This document shows, in pieces, positions 31,111 through 41,405 of a stretch of 62,000 nt of DNA. The position numbers and the translations under genes were made by a program. A model generated the notes under the pieces. That model searched no databases. It saw only the letters and a list, made by a program, of their open reading frames with translations, and was not told the origin of the DNA. Positions within the stretch are counted from its first letter, which is position 1, and every line of letters starts with the position of its first letter. Origin of the DNA: Symbiodinium natans (taxonomy: Eukaryota; Sar; Dinophyceae; Suessiales; Symbiodiniaceae). The DNA lies in NCBI GenBank assembly GCA_905221605.1, contig CAJNDS010000275.1, positions 1 to 62,000 of the forward strand, in the 5' to 3' direction.

Positions 31111-31351
31111 TTGAGGGGCTCAGGGGGTTGGCGTTCAGTGACACATTTCGGTGCAGGGTTGTTTGGGGTTGGGTTCACTCGGCAGCGCCCCGGTAAACAT
31201 GCTCTTGCCTGCGTTGGTGTTTTGGGAGGGACGGGGGGGTCCTCTCATTTTTTGCGATACAAGGTAGACAAAGCGAGAGGAGAGCCCTGGAAGGGTTCCC
31301 AGAATTCTCACCAGACCTCCGCCCCTAAACCCTGAACCCTAAACCCTAAAC

Positions 31352-31456
31352 CTCGAATGTAAGGCTGTGGCTGGTCTGCTTCAGCTTCGTCGACTTCCTC
31401 AGCCACTCCCGGGACCGCGAGTAGGAGAGGGGCGGCGTCTTTCCGTAGATGTACTC
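31352..31456 (-). CDS. Exon with a telomere-repeat splice donor
   Basis: 35 codons, phase 0 at both ends: EYIYGKTPPLSYSRSREWLR then KSTKLKQTSHSLTFE. Acceptor GGCAAAG|G. The donor is TTCGAG|GTTTAGGGTTTAGGG, so the intron begins with the telomere-like repeat itself. The composition is strongly coding-like. Product unknown. Confidence 0.6.
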
Positions 31457-31479
31457 CTTTGCCGGGGCGGGAGCCCTAA

Positions 31480-31615
31480 ACCCAAAAGCCCTAAACCCCA
31501 AGCCCTAAACCCTAAGCCCTCAACCCTAAGCCCTAAACCCTAAGCCCTAAACCCTAAGCCCTAAACCCGATTCCCTAAGGCCCTAAGCCCAAAGCCCTAA
31601 ACCACGCTGCCCTGT
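31480..31615 (-). repeat. CCCTAAGCC / CCCTAAACC mixed array
   Basis: Alternating CCCTAAA and CCCTAAG units (minus-sense TTTAGGG and CTTAGGG). Confidence 0.85.
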
Positions 31616-31685
31616 CCCAAGGAGCCTGTACAGCCAAGCCTAAGACTGGGCTCGTGTTCACTGCAACATTGACTGGAGAACCCCT

Positions 31686-31775
31686 GAGCAGAGAACCCAG
31701 GAAATCGAGCCACAGGGGGCCACTCCAGAGGGGGCTTCCGTGACGCGGCCTCAGACATGAAGTCCCTGAGCCCCA
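31686..31775 (-). CDS. Candidate exon
   Basis: Minus-strand island between CCCTAAG-type and TTTAGGG arrays. Best frame LRDFMSEAASRKPPLEWPPV; a second frame is also open, so this is tentative. Confidence 0.3.
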
Positions 31776-31799
31776 AGGGAACTCAACTCCTTGCCTTTA

Positions 31800-32200
31800 A
31801 GGAGTTTAGGGTTTGGTTTTAGGGTTTGGGGTTTAGGGTTTAGGGGTTCAGGGTTTAGGGTTCAGGGTTTAGGTTTAGGGTTTAGCGGTTAGGGGTTTAG
31901 GGTTTAGGGTCTAGGGTCTAGGGTTGAGGGTTGAGGGTTTAGGGCCCGGCCTCCCCAGTCCCTAAGCCTTCATAAGCCGAATAGGCCCCTTTGCACCCTC
32001 GTCCCTGACACACACCCCCAAGGAAACTCAGAAAGACCATGATAACCCTAAACCCTAAACCCTAAACCCTAAACCTAAACCCTAAACCCTAAACCCTAAA
32101 CCCTAAACCCTAAACCCTAAACCCTAAACCCTGAACCCTGAACCCTGAACCCTAAACCCTAAACCCTAAACCCTAAACCCTAAACCCAACCCTGATCGCG
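31800..32200. repeat. TTTAGGG array followed by CCCTAAA array
   Basis: 31800-31945 is G-strand and 32044-32190 is C-strand, with a 100 bp unique piece between. Confidence 0.9.
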
Positions 32201-32221
32201 CAACGTACATTAGGCCCCTGA

Positions 32222-32282
32222 AGAGGCAGAGGTTCCGCCATGGCCCGGTTCAGCTGCCCCTTGAAGGCAGTGGCCTCTTCGG
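32222..32282 (-). CDS. Candidate exon
   Basis: Minus-strand frame EEATAFKGQLNRAMAEPLPL bounded by telomere-like arrays on both sides; donor CTTCAG|GG. Good coding composition, unknown product. Confidence 0.4.
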
Positions 32283-32559
32283 GTTAGGGGCTTTCGAAGG
32301 GGTTTAGGGTTTAGGGTTTAGGGTTTAGGGCTTAGAGTTTAGGGTTTAGGGTTTAGGGTTTAGGGTTTAGGGTTTAGGGTTCAGCAGCTCCGGGTCGAGC
32401 AATCTCCAGTAGAGCCGCTGTTTGGGCTCTCGAAAAAAACCCACCCACCCAGAGAATCCCAAAACATTCAGAAATATAAAGTTTACATTTTTCATCAGCA
32501 AGCCCTGTCCTCCAACCTCACTTTGTCATGGGCCATCCTACCCACCCGCCAGAAAAAGG

Positions 32560-32631
32560 CGGGGGAGGGGGGGAGGGGGGTGGAGAGGGGGGAAAGGGGG
32601 GGGAAGGGATGGGGGGGGAGGAAGGGGGGGT

Positions 32632-32668
<37 letters not shown>

Positions 32669-32710
32669 CGTGGGGGGCGGGGGGGGGGGGGTGGGGGGGG
32701 GGGGGGTCGG
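32560..32710. repeat. Poly-G rich tract
   Basis: About 150 bp, almost all G. Long glycine frames across it are artefacts. Confidence 0.9.
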
Positions 32711-32715
32711 GGAAA

Positions 32716-33186
32716 TGACCCTTAGCCGAAGGAAATTACCTTAGCCACGAAGAAAATTTAGCCCTTAGCACGAAGAAAGACCCTAGCCACGAAGAAAGGA
32801 CCAGCGAAGAAATGACCCTTAGCCCCGAAGAAATGACCCTTAGCCACGAGAAATGACCCTTAGCCACGAAGAAATGACCCTTAGCCACGAAGAAATGACC
32901 CTTAGCCACGAAGAAATGACCCTTAGCCACGAAGAAATGACCCTGAGCCACGAAGGAAATGACCCTTAGCCACGAAGGAAATGACCCTTAGCCACGAAGA
33001 AATGACCCTTAGCACTCAGGAAATGGCCCTTAGCGACCAGGAAATGGCCCTTAGCGACCAAGAAATGGCCCTTAGCGAAGAAATGGCCCTTAGCCACGAA
33101 GAAATGACCCTTAGCCACGAAGAAATGACCCTTAGCCACGAAGAAATGACCCTTAGCCACGAAGAAATGACCCTTAGCCACGAAGG
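32716..33186 (-). repeat. 21 bp minisatellite
   Basis: About 22 tandem units of ACGAAGAAATGACCCTTAGC plus C, the early units degenerate, with GACCAGGAAATGGCCC variants at 33020-33075. Open frames (MTLSHEE or VAKGHFF repeats) simply reflect a unit length divisible by three. Confidence 0.9.
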
Positions 33187-33294
33187 TGTATAGGGTTTAA
33201 ATATATATGGTAAGAGAGGTTTAGGGTTTAGGGTTTAGGGCTTCGGGTTTAGGGTTTGAGGTTTAGGGCTTTCTTCGGGATTTAAGCGGGTAGG

Positions 33295-33390
33295 AATGGG
33301 GAGGTCTATTTCCGTATTGCGCTTCATGTATCTGACCGGCGCATCCCTGTACAGGATGGGGTGGGCACGACCGCCTCTGGCCAGTGACTC
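33295..33390 (-). CDS. Candidate exon
   Basis: Frame ESLARGGRAHPILYRDAPVR then YMKRNTEIDLP on the minus strand, between repeat tracts. Boundaries not fixed. Confidence 0.4.
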
Positions 33391-33556
33391 TTTTAACGCA
33401 GTACCCTAAACCCAGAAGCTAAAAAACCCTAAAACCCGTAAAACCCTAAAGCCCTAACCCCGAAAGCCCAAAGGCACTGAGAGCCTCACACACTAGATGA
33501 AATCATTCCAGGGCAAGCGAGACAGGACAACCCCTAAACCCTAAACCCTAAACCCC

Positions 33557-33618
33557 CTGGCAGCCTGGGGTTCAGCACACTCCTCGTCGTCCTCCGCCTC
33601 CTCGTCCAAAAAGGAGTC
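33557..33618 (-). CDS. Acidic exon ending at a telomere-like intron
   Basis: 62 bp, DSFLDEEAEDDEECAEPQAA, acceptor ATCCCCAG|G. The exon ends CCAG followed by GGGGTTTAGGG, so the donor again lies in the repeat. Confidence 0.5.
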
Positions 33619-33874
33619 CTGGGGATATGCGTGGCTCCCAGCGTCTCCCAATGTACGAGTACGAGAAAACAGCGGCCGTTGTGACGAAGATCTGTGAATG
33701 CAACTGGTTCGCAGACAAGAACGGCTGAGTGTGACCAGCCCACTAAGACACCACTTGGTTTACAATGTCGAAGATACATGAAATTAGGACTCGTGTGCTC
33801 ATTCGCTTGCAGGTGTAGAGAACAGAACGCGGGAGTGAAACGCATGAAGAAGAAAACTCTGGTCCCGATGGCCA

Positions 33875-33973
33875 TGCGGTGGAAATCGGGACCCCGCCCC
33901 CATCCTCTTGGACGGCTTCGCTTTGCGCGTCCGTTGCCTTTGGGGGGTCAGGTGTTGCAGATGGCGCTCTCAC
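33875..33973 (-). CDS. Candidate exon
   Basis: Frame APSATPDPPKATDAQSEAVQ then EDGGGVPISTAWP on the minus strand. Low-complexity, hydrophilic; could be a linker of the same gene as 33557-33618. Confidence 0.35.
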
Positions 33974-34529
33974 CTGTGCGCCCGTGGAAGCTGCACAACT
34001 GACATGGCTTTGGGCCCCGAAGTGCTCTGCTCTTTCCAGAAGTGCCCCTTTGCGGCCCGTTTAGGCGGACAACTGGTTTCGGTAGATCCCCAAGCTACGG
34101 CCTAGATTCCGCTTGCCCCCTCACCTTTGGGTTGAGGAATACCGAAGAGTCGAGTTCAGCTAGGCGCCCACAGAGTCCGGCCCTTTCGCAAGCTACATCG
34201 GACTGCGGTGTTTAGGGTTTAGGGTTTAGGGTTTCGGGTTTCGGGCTTAGGGTTTCGGGTTTCGGGTTTCGGGTTCAGTCCAGCTGCGGCTTGGAGTTAG
34301 CGCTTGGAGTTGGCTTGGAGTGCTGTTCATGTCTTCCGGGGGCGTTGCTGGATTCTTGCCTTGCTCCCTCAACCCTCCAAGCACGACAACCTGAGATCCC
34401 AAACCCTAAAGCCCCAAGTGGGATAAGACTTAGGGGGGCCGAAGTTTCGGGAGCTACCTCCGGCTCCAAGAGACAAGGAGAGTCCCAAAAAAAAACCAAC
34501 AAAGCGAGAGGAAATGTACCAAGAATCCG

Positions 34530-34660
34530 CCCTTTTGGGGGGTTTGACGAAAATAGGGGGACCCCAAAAATGGACCCCCCAAATCGTCGGATTCCCTTAC
34601 AACAAGGACCCCAGTAAGGTGCCCCCGAATTTCGGAAACCATCGTGTGAGGCCCCCGAAG
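34530..34660 (-). mobile_element. Family C repeat
   Basis: Contains GGGGACCCC...GGACCCCCCAAATCGTCGG, CAACAAGGACCCCAGTAAGG and CGAATTTCGGAAACC. The copy at 36405-36520 is the same element in opposite orientation. Confidence 0.6.
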
Positions 34661-34879
34661 CCCTACAACCCCCTAAACCCTGAACCCTAAACCCTAAACC
34701 CTAAACCCGAAAGGAATCCACCCTTTGAAACCCCCTCCTCCCCCCTGCGCGTTGGGTCCTCGCTCTCCTGGCCTTCCTCGAGCAAGGAGCCGCGACTTCG
34801 GCGTCCCTTGCCTGCCGGGCTCCGTAAGTGCTGAGCCATTTTTGTTTATCTTTTTTTTTTGGTTTAAGGGTGTTTTTAG

Positions 34880-35220
34880 GGGTTTTTAGGGGGCTTTAAG
34901 GCTTTAGGGCTTGAGGGCTTGAGGGCTTTAGGGCTTCAGGGCTTGAGGGCTTCAGGGCTTCAGGGCTTCAGGGCTTCAGGGCTTAAGGGCTTGAGGGCTT
35001 GAGGGCTTTAGGGCTTCAGGGCTTGAGGGCTTTAGGGCTTCAGGGCTTCAGGGCTTCAGGGCTTCAGGGCTTCAGGGCTTGAGGGCTTTAGGGCTTTAGG
35101 GCTTCAGGGCTTCAGGGCTTTAGGGCTTCAGGGCTTCAGGGCTTCAGGGCTTTAGGGCTTCAGGGCTTGAGGGCTTTAGGGCTTTAGGGCTTGAGGGCTT
35201 TAGGGCTTTAGGGCTTCAGG
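34880..35220 (+). repeat. AGGGCTTN 8 bp array
   Basis: About 40 units of GGGCTTCA/GGGCTTGA/GGGCTTTA, an 8 bp derivative of the telomere-like unit with a variable seventh base. Confidence 0.95.
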
Positions 35221-35559
35221 GCCATTCAGGAGTTGGGGTACAGGAATTGGGGTTTTCGTGCTCCGCGTTCAGGGCCTCGGCGGTTCAGGGGTTCAGGCTT
35301 GGCGTAGTTCTGTGCCTTGAAAAAGCTAGGGGTGTGATGCTCGGTTCGTGGTGGGTCTCAGCCCAAAACCCAGAACCCCACTTCTCCATGAACCTGCAAT
35401 GCCCCTAAAAGCCACCTCTAACAGCCTAAACCCTAAGCCCTCAACCGGAAACCCTAAACCCTAAACCCTAAGCCCTAAACCGGAAACCCTAAACCCGAAT
35501 CCCACCCCAAACCCTAAACCCCAACCCTAAACCCTAAAATCCTGAAACCCACTTCCCAG

Positions 35560-35640
35560 CACCGGCCTGTTCGCCGCTTCTTCGGCGATGGGGCCTGGGT
35601 GGTCGTGGCCTGGGCCTCTTCCTCCTCGGCGGCTGCCTTC
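35560..35640 (-). CDS. Candidate exon with nuclear-localisation-like end
   Basis: Frame KAAAEEEEAQATTTQAPSPK then KRRT on the minus strand, donor AACAG|GC. The PSPKKRR cluster resembles a nuclear localisation signal. Confidence 0.45.
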
Positions 35641-36164
35641 AGGGATACTCAGATTGCAGCACCCTAAACCCTAAACCCCAAACCTAAACCCTAAACCCGA
35701 AACCCTGCATCTGCCATCCAGCAACGACATGTTCATGGGCAAGTCCTAGAAACCCCCAATATGTTGTAAAATAACTATCATGGGGGCTATCCAATATTAG
35801 GGGGTAGGGGGGGGGGGGTTTATTGGGGGGAGCGGGTTACTGGGCCCCCCCTTGGGCTCCCCCAAGAAGGCATATTGTTCGGTCTCTTCAGACTCCCTCA
35901 TCTGTAGGGCCTTGGTTTCAGGGCTTTAGGGCTTCACCATTTTGAGGGCGATGAGGGGGATCGAAAATCCGTTGGAGATTCGTTTACGGATTCTACTTTA
36001 AGGGGGACCCCATCTATTGGAAGCTCTCCTCTGCATCTTCAACAAGGAATGTTCCTTATGTTCAATTCCAAAAGCCACCCCCCAAACCCTGAACCCGAAA
36101 CCCGAAACCCTAAACCCTAAACCCTAAACCCCAAACCTTCCTCCACGACAAAAAAAAAAAGCTT

Positions 36165-36221
36165 TCAGCGTGGGACGGCCTCCAAGTCCCTCTCGAGGAT
36201 GGCTTGGCAGGATTGCTTCTC
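36165..36221 (-). CDS. Terminal exon
   Basis: 19 codons in phase 0, EKQSCQAILERDLEAVPR then TGA at 36165-36167, acceptor CCTGCAG|G. Short but with clean boundaries. Confidence 0.4.
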   Translation of the reverse strand, partial: EKQSCQAILERDLEAVPR

Positions 36222-36244
36222 CTGCAGGGGGTTCATGAGGCTTC

Positions 36245-36390
36245 GGTTTAGGGTTTAGGGTTTAGGGTTTAGGGTTTAGGGTTTAGGGTTTAGGGTTTAG
36301 GGTTTAGGGTTTAGGGTGTAAGGCTGAGGGTTTAGGGTTTAGGATTTAGGGGTTAGGGTTTAGGGTTTAGGGTTTAGGGCTTAGGGGGTT
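36245..36390 (+). repeat. TTTAGGG array
   Basis: About 19 units, mostly perfect. Confidence 0.95.
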
Positions 36391-36404
36391 GTAGGGCTTC
36401 GGGG

Positions 36405-36520
36405 CCTCATATGATGGTTTCCGAAATTCGGTGGTGCCTTCTTGGGGGCCCTTGTTTGAGGGAATCCTACAATTTGGGGGTCTATATTAGGGGGGGTCCC
36501 TTGTTTTCGTAAGCCCCACA
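36405..36520 (+). mobile_element. Family C repeat, opposite orientation
   Basis: Begins ATGGTTTCCGAAATTCGGTG and ends TTGTTTTCGTAAGCCCCACA. Complementary in arrangement to 34530-34660. Confidence 0.6.
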
Positions 36521-36577
36521 TACTGTTGTGATAGTGCTTAGGGCTTATACGGGCTTCCAGGGCTTCGGCTTCCCGAG

Positions 36578-36715
36578 CTAAACGACCAGGGCCTTGATCG
36601 AGTGGTAGCCGAAGAGATCTTCGGCTGTGTGGCTGTACACGCCATAGAAGGGCCCGTACCTTGGCCACCCCTCCAAAGCCACCGCACAAGGCACTGCTGA
36701 GGAGAGGGCTGGGAG
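36578..36715 (-). CDS. Terminal exon of an unknown protein
   Basis: Minus-strand frame open through EGWPRYGPFYGVYSHTAEDL then FGYHSIKALVV and a TAG at 36578-36580. Strong coding character (aromatic-rich, charged). The 5' limit is unclear. A family C element lies just downstream. Confidence 0.5.
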   Translation of the reverse strand, partial: LPALSSAVPCAVALEGWPRYGPFYGVYSHTAEDLFGYHSIKALVV

Positions 36716-36941
36716 GTTCCCCCTTCAACTAGAAACCACCCAAACTCCCCAAACTCCCCCCTAAACCCCCCCCCCCCCAAAACCCCCCCCCAAAACCCCA
36801 ACCCCCTCCCCAACACCCCCCCCCCCCCCCCAACAAAACCTCCAACCCCCTTGACAGTGGCAGAGCGGCAACCTGCAAGAGCGGTCGCTCAGGCCCTGGG
36901 CTGAGCACATGGAGTTGAGGAAGTCCTGGCGAAGGGGGGTT

Positions 36942-36946
36942 TAGGG
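36942..36946. repeat. Target-site duplication, left (taggg)
   Basis: The five bases before the left LTR equal the five after the right LTR (45744-45748). They are part of a TTTAGGG unit. Confidence 0.85.
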
Positions 36947-37225
36947 TACGGGGGGACAACCAAGGAAGGAAATCAACTCCCCTAATCGCCCTGAACTTAT
37001 ATTTCCCAGATCGAACCAAGAAACAACCAAGAACACGGATAAGAGCAACAAGGAAGGGGCACCCTTACACAAGTAGAGGGGCACTAACCCAACCCTCACT
37101 CCCAAACACGGACTTTTTTCTTTGGACGGACTGGCCATCCTTGAGCCAAACATGGTTTACGGGTTCATTAACCCTTTCAACTTCCAACACTAACTCCTTT
37201 CTACAATACCAATTGCAGCTCCGCA
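36947..37225 (-). repeat. 3' LTR (279 bp)
   Basis: Identical to 45465-45743 as far as can be read. On the minus strand it begins TGCGGAGCTGCAATTGG and ends GTTGTCCCCCCGTA. A purine tract abuts it internally at 37226-37233. Confidence 0.95.
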
Positions 37226-37236
37226 CTCCCCCTGTC
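37226..37236 (-). other. Polypurine tract
   Basis: Minus-strand ACAGGGGGAG lies immediately before the 3' LTR, the position and composition expected for the plus-strand primer of reverse transcription. Confidence 0.75.
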
Positions 37237-37595
37237 CTAGGATTTCCTAGGACACATTGGAGATGCAGGTCTTTTGGCCAAAAACTGCCACTAAGGCAGC
37301 AGCCAGCTGCTTGAAATGCAAGTTGTGGTTTAACGTCTTCCAGGACGGAATTATAGCACATTGGCTAACCTACTACCCATAGAGAATCTCTTTTCACCAT
37401 GATCCTCTCATCACTGAAGACTCCTTGGCCTTCTTCACCACAAACCGTGGTCTTCGCTACGCGAAAAGCTACTGACTTCTACTATCAGGGATTTCCATAC
37501 CCTTAATAGTAACCACCACATTGTCAGCACATTGGCTGTTCCAGCACACCCGTCTCCAGAAAGAGAAAAACTATCCCTTCATCCATACCATCCAA

Positions 37596-37833
37596 TCACT
37601 TCTTTTTCCGATTGTTGGCAATCTTGAGGTGAAGTTGCAGCAGAATATACTCCAGGTCCGAAACTGTAAGAACAGGATCCTGTACGCCCCTTTGAATTGA
37701 GGATACCAATCCTTCTCTCTTTGCGTCCTCAATCGCCTGGCAAGATTGACCCAGCTCTTCATTCGCAGTGGCAGACCCTGGTGCATCCGCATCAGATGGA
37801 CGATCCTTTTCCTCAGGATCTTGCACCATTACC
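37596..37833 (-). CDS. LTR element ORF, C-terminal small protein
   Basis: Starts at the ATG inside TAATG (37833-37831), where the TAA stops the preceding frame. Such overlaps are used for termination-reinitiation in some retroelements and viruses. About 78 codons, helical (SDLEYILLQLHLKIANNRKK). No known domain. Confidence 0.5.
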
Positions 37834-38464
37834 ACCTCTTCTTTTTGGGACTCTGACTTTTCTCCCTCTTCTTTGTCTTTCCACCGACATTTGACTTTGT
37901 GCGCGTCTTCGAGGATTTTTCCACTGCAGAAGCCACCACATTGGATGTTGATCCACCCTTCTCAATGATCGTCGGCATCTTCTTCGGCTTTGGAACCATG
38001 AGAGTGTAAGGATCTTCGATAGCTGCAGCTTTCCTCTTCTTTTTTACCTTTTTCTTCTCTTCTTCAACGGCAACCTCCGTCTCCGAAGTCTCAACCACTC
38101 CTTTTTCGGCAGGAATATCCTTGCTGGACTCCCTTTCTAGGGATCTCTTTTTACCTCTTTTGGGATCCTTTTCCTCTCCCAAATTGGCTCGCTCATACCA
38201 TATCCTCAGGTCATTGACCCATTCTTCCACCTCCGCGAGCGAAACCTCATACGACTTCACTACTTCGAGAAGTTCCAGCACGGACAACATTTCAGTGGTC
38301 CACGAAACCCATACTTGATCCATTTGGTCAGCATCTCCAGTGAACTTCAGGAGTTTGAACAATGGGTCCGCCTCTGCTCGAGCCAAATCTGGCTTGCCAC
38401 CGGAGAGCAATGAAATCGCCTCCATCAACAGTTCCGTCATCTTGGTCTCTTCGTCATAAACCAT
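37829..38464 (-). CDS. LTR element ORF, lysine-rich protein
   Basis: ATG at 38464, 211 codons, TAA at 37829-37831. The N-terminal half is helical (MTELLMEAISLLSGGKPDLA) and the C-terminal half very basic with several NLS-like runs (EEKKKVKKKRKAAA, SPKKKRW). The same frame is open upstream of the ATG through an Arg/Pro/Ser-rich stretch (RPRSPRTPPRDGPRRKSGAN) back to a TAA at 38582, so this may be the end of a longer protein interrupted by that stop. Confidence 0.6.
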   Translation of the reverse strand: MVYDEETKMTELLMEAISLLSGGKPDLARAEADPLFKLLKFTGDADQMDQVWVSWTTEMLSVLELLEVVKSYEVSLAEVEEWVNDLRIWYERANLGEEKDPKRGKKRSLERESSKDIPAEKGVVETSETEVAVEEEKKKVKKKRKAAAIEDPYTLMVPKPKKMPTIIEKGGSTSNVVASAVEKSSKTRTKSNVGGKTKKREKSQSPKKKRW

Positions 38465-38581
38465 AAAATCCTCCTCATCATCATCGAACTGTTCAGGAGA
38501 GTTCTCCTTTTCTCCACCATTTGCACCAGACTTTCTCCTTGGACCATCCCTTGGGGGCGTCCTTGGAGACCTTGGCCTCTG

Positions 38582-39007
38582 TTATTCCAACGGAACACCA
38601 TGCTCGAAGACACACCTGTCACCAAATCGACACTTCCCAGACCGAGCAAACTGGACGCACCTCACACCAGTTGCATCATGCGAGAACCCCCAATCCTTTC
38701 CAGCGAAACATTCTCTCCCTGCCACATAGTATTTGCACCAATATGAATGTAGCACCACATCATCTTCGGAATGGATGAATTTGCAGTCGTCACCGAATTT
38801 GCAGCGATCTTTCCCCCTGCCGAACCAATAGCAGAAACCCTTCTTCCTCTTCTCCAAGCGCTCTGCCTCATACCGGTCCATAGGGCGATTGTGCTCTACA
38901 TGAACATTGCCATGTACCTGGGGACTGCTCCCTTCACCCGACGTGCTATCAGTATTTGGTGCTTGGAGTACAGCTGGAAAACCTGGCCTTGGTCCTACCA
39001 CCTTCAT
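38582..39007 (-). CDS. LTR element ORF, triple CCCH zinc-finger protein
   Basis: 141 codons from ATG 39007 to TAA 38582-38584. Three CCCH-type fingers: CYWFGRGKDRCKFGDDCKFIH, CKYYVAGRECFAGKDWGFSH (third Cys replaced by Gly, probably inactive) and CVQFARSGKCRFGDRCVFEH. CCCH fingers of this spacing usually bind RNA. It is in the same frame as the ORFs before and after it, separated only by single TAA codons. Confidence 0.7.
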   Translation of the reverse strand: MKVVGPRPGFPAVLQAPNTDSTSGEGSSPQVHGNVHVEHNRPMDRYEAERLEKRKKGFCYWFGRGKDRCKFGDDCKFIHSEDDVVLHSYWCKYYVAGRECFAGKDWGFSHDATGVRCVQFARSGKCRFGDRCVFEHGVPLE

Positions 39008-39028
39008 GATCGGTTTTCCGCCAACTCC

Positions 39029-40378
39029 TTAGCCATGCTGAGACGATCCAAAAACATTGAACATCTTCATGAAGGCCTTTCTAGTGCCAATCTTCTGCAC
39101 CCTTTTGATTGGACGTTTCATTGCTCCAACCTTGCATCCAGATGCGTTCAAACGACACAACCTCCTATAACCAACTCTATGTCCCTTCTTCCAAAGAGCC
39201 ATAAGAATTTTAGAGGCAGTAACATTCTCCACCTCTACCTTTTCCAATGGTCCCTCACTTCCCGGAACAAACCCATCCATATCTGAAGACCTTTCCATCT
39301 TTTTTGACACCACTTCGTCGAGGTAGTCTTCCGAGATCCAGGGTAAGTTCCCCTTAGAGGAAGGATTGTCATCATTGTTTGGTCCTTCACCAGGATACCC
39401 TTTTGTGCTGTCAAAGATCTTACCAGTAGTGCGGTCCTGCATAGAGAAATTCGAAGCCACGCGGGAGTACACTGACCACAAGAAAATCCTTGTGTCCGCC
39501 AGTCTTGATGACCCACTGGATGTCTCCTCTTCCGGAGAAACCTCTGGCGCTTTGCCATCCCCTCCAGTGTCACCACTTGTCTCACCTCCAGCATCTTCAA
39601 TGGGAATAAGGGATTCATTGTTCCCTTGATCAAGCACCGCACCCTCTGGTCCAAGAACTTCCAGCACCGCTGTCGAAGGATCCACCTCTTCATCAGCATC
39701 GTCGTCCATCCTTCTCCAGAGAGCCTCCAATTGGTCCGCACAAGTCGCCGCTTGAAGGAACTCCATCAACCGAGCCCTCCCGCGCTGCCAGAGAAATTCC
39801 GAAACCATCACCGACCCTTGGGCTCCCAGATTCAGGAATGGGTGAACCATTTTGGCTACCCTCGCCATAAGTTCAATATGAACTTCCATGCCTGGACTGC
39901 GGCTCCAATCGTAGGCAATTGCCTCCATAGCAGTTCCAAACTTGTCAGTATTCTTGAATTCCCCTTCCAGACCAGGAGACAACAAGGCACCCATCACTGA
40001 AAGAGGATAATTCCCCACCGCCGGCAAGCACGGGTTGTCATGGAACGAATGATGCAGGTCAGTATAATGTCCTTGATCTCTCCTTTGAAAAAGGAGTGCT
40101 CCAGTCCCTAGCTGGGCATTCATTTCATCCACTTGAACCATTTCAGCACATATCCTCTGTGCCATATACGCCATTGCTGGCCAGACGGAACGATCGGTAA
40201 GACCGCGACGCATAACCCAATCAGTTGTTGGCGACTGAATCAGCGTCCTTGGATCATACACCAGAACAACCATCGCACCGTCACCCATTGACTGATCAGC
40301 ATCGTCCTCCAGTGCCAGGTTCTCATCCTGTTCGCTTGCACCCTCGGATGACATGCTAATAACCAAATTTCGATCCAT
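39029..40378 (-). CDS. LTR element ORF, 449-residue protein of unknown function
   Basis: Start taken at ATG 40378, one base after the TAA (40380-40382) that ends the previous frame (TAAGATG). It continues to TAA 39029-39031. A helical central region (MAYMAQRICAEMVQVDEMNA, MVSEFLWQRGRARLMEFLQA) follows an acidic N-terminus; the C-terminal part is basic (MKRPIKRVQKIGTRKAFMKM). It could be a capsid-like or structural protein, but no motif supports this. Confidence 0.6.
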   Translation of the reverse strand: MDRNLVISMSSEGASEQDENLALEDDADQSMGDGAMVVLVYDPRTLIQSPTTDWVMRRGLTDRSVWPAMAYMAQRICAEMVQVDEMNAQLGTGALLFQRRDQGHYTDLHHSFHDNPCLPAVGNYPLSVMGALLSPGLEGEFKNTDKFGTAMEAIAYDWSRSPGMEVHIELMARVAKMVHPFLNLGAQGSVMVSEFLWQRGRARLMEFLQAATCADQLEALWRRMDDDADEEVDPSTAVLEVLGPEGAVLDQGNNESLIPIEDAGGETSGDTGGDGKAPEVSPEEETSSGSSRLADTRIFLWSVYSRVASNFSMQDRTTGKIFDSTKGYPGEGPNNDDNPSSKGNLPWISEDYLDEVVSKKMERSSDMDGFVPGSEGPLEKVEVENVTASKILMALWKKGHRVGYRRLCRLNASGCKVGAMKRPIKRVQKIGTRKAFMKMFNVFGSSQHG

Positions 40379-40379
40379 C

Positions 40380-41405
40380 TTATTGGACCCTTTTTGGCAG
40401 TCCCACCGGCAACTTGCCAACTGCAACCTTCCAATAAATCCGAGTCAGAAGGCCTTTAACCAGCAATTGCTGAAGGTCACTCCTCACCGGACCACCATCC
40501 AACATCTTCGCATCATCACCACGGAGGTCATTGCTCCCACCTTCTCCTTCTTTTTGGTCAGTCTCCTCGCCAGAAATCTGTACTGCTCCTTCCGGCGCCG
40601 TCTCCTGTCCAGCCACTTCTTGCCCAGGAAGAACTTGAGCGCTTTCAGAGACATTCACCTGTCCAGCAACACCTTGCCCAGGTAAAACCTCATCCGTGGA
40701 GCCCACCGCCAGCAAACCAACCATAACTGAACCATCCCTTGCTCTTTTTTGAGACCGTTCAGCTCGACGAGAAGGTTGTGGTAGCGAAAAAACTTGTGAA
40801 GTCACTTCTTGGCGGGTCTCCCCCCGCGACGCTTTGTCGCGCCCTTCGCCAAGGTGAACCGATTTTTTCGGCCCGTCATTGGAGCCTGAAGAACCACTTC
40901 GCGGAACATTGCCACGATTCGCAGTTCTCTGTGAATCCCTTTCTTGCAAAAAGATTTCCTTCAGGCGTTGTACGGCATTGGTCTCCTCTTCGCTTGAATC
41001 GCTTGAGGAAGCGGCATACGAGACCAAAGCCTCCGCCTGTTCATCATCATCCACCACATCTGCCCACGCTCTGCTGAACCGATACGACAACCCACCACGA
41101 GGCTTCAGTTCCAGTGGCTTCGGCTTTTCCACCACTTCCGCCGGTTGCACTCGTCGTTGTGACCGAGAGCGTGGCACCTGTCGCACCTGTTTTTTGTCCA
41201 GCAAGGGCCTTCCCCTTCTCACAGGGTTTGATCTTGACCGATACTTTTTTGTTGTTGGATTCACCGGCGGCATTCCAACTCCCACCAACCGCAGCTTCTG
41301 TACACACAACGGAGACCTCTGCGCAAGCGTCCAACCATCACGGTACCTGACCTTATCAAAAGCTCCCGATAGGAGCCTCTCGGCATAGTTTTTGCACCGG
41401 AGTCT
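40380..41405 (-). CDS. LTR element ORF, Arg/Ser-rich protein
   Basis: Frame open from about 41405 to TAA 40380-40382, through AERLLSGAFDKVRYRDGWTL and a basic segment (YRSRSNPVRRGRPLLDKKQV). Then acidic and low-complexity stretches with repeated VLPGQ.VAGQ motifs. No internal ATG is near its beginning, so it is likely a continuation of the 41356-42003 frame after a shift at about 41358 (AGC-TTT-TGA). Confidence 0.5.
   Translation of the reverse strand, partial: RLRCKNYAERLLSGAFDKVRYRDGWTLAQRSPLCVQKLRLVGVGMPPVNPTTKKYRSRSNPVRRGRPLLDKKQVRQVPRSRSQRRVQPAEVVEKPKPLELKPRGGLSYRFSRAWADVVDDDEQAEALVSYAASSSDSSEEETNAVQRLKEIFLQERDSQRTANRGNVPRSGSSGSNDGPKKSVHLGEGRDKASRGETRQEVTSQVFSLPQPSRRAERSQKRARDGSVMVGLLAVGSTDEVLPGQGVAGQVNVSESAQVLPGQEVAGQETAPEGAVQISGEETDQKEGEGGSNDLRGDDAKMLDGGPVRSDLQQLLVKGLLTRIYWKVAVGKLPVGLPKRVQ

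Noticed and set aside
22255-32740. Proline- or glycine-only frames at poly-C/poly-G tracts
   Set aside because: Homopolymer artefacts; tract lengths are unreliable.
32716-33186. CRISPR-like regular repeats
   Set aside because: The 21 bp units are directly adjacent with no unique spacers; it is a minisatellite in a eukaryotic genome.
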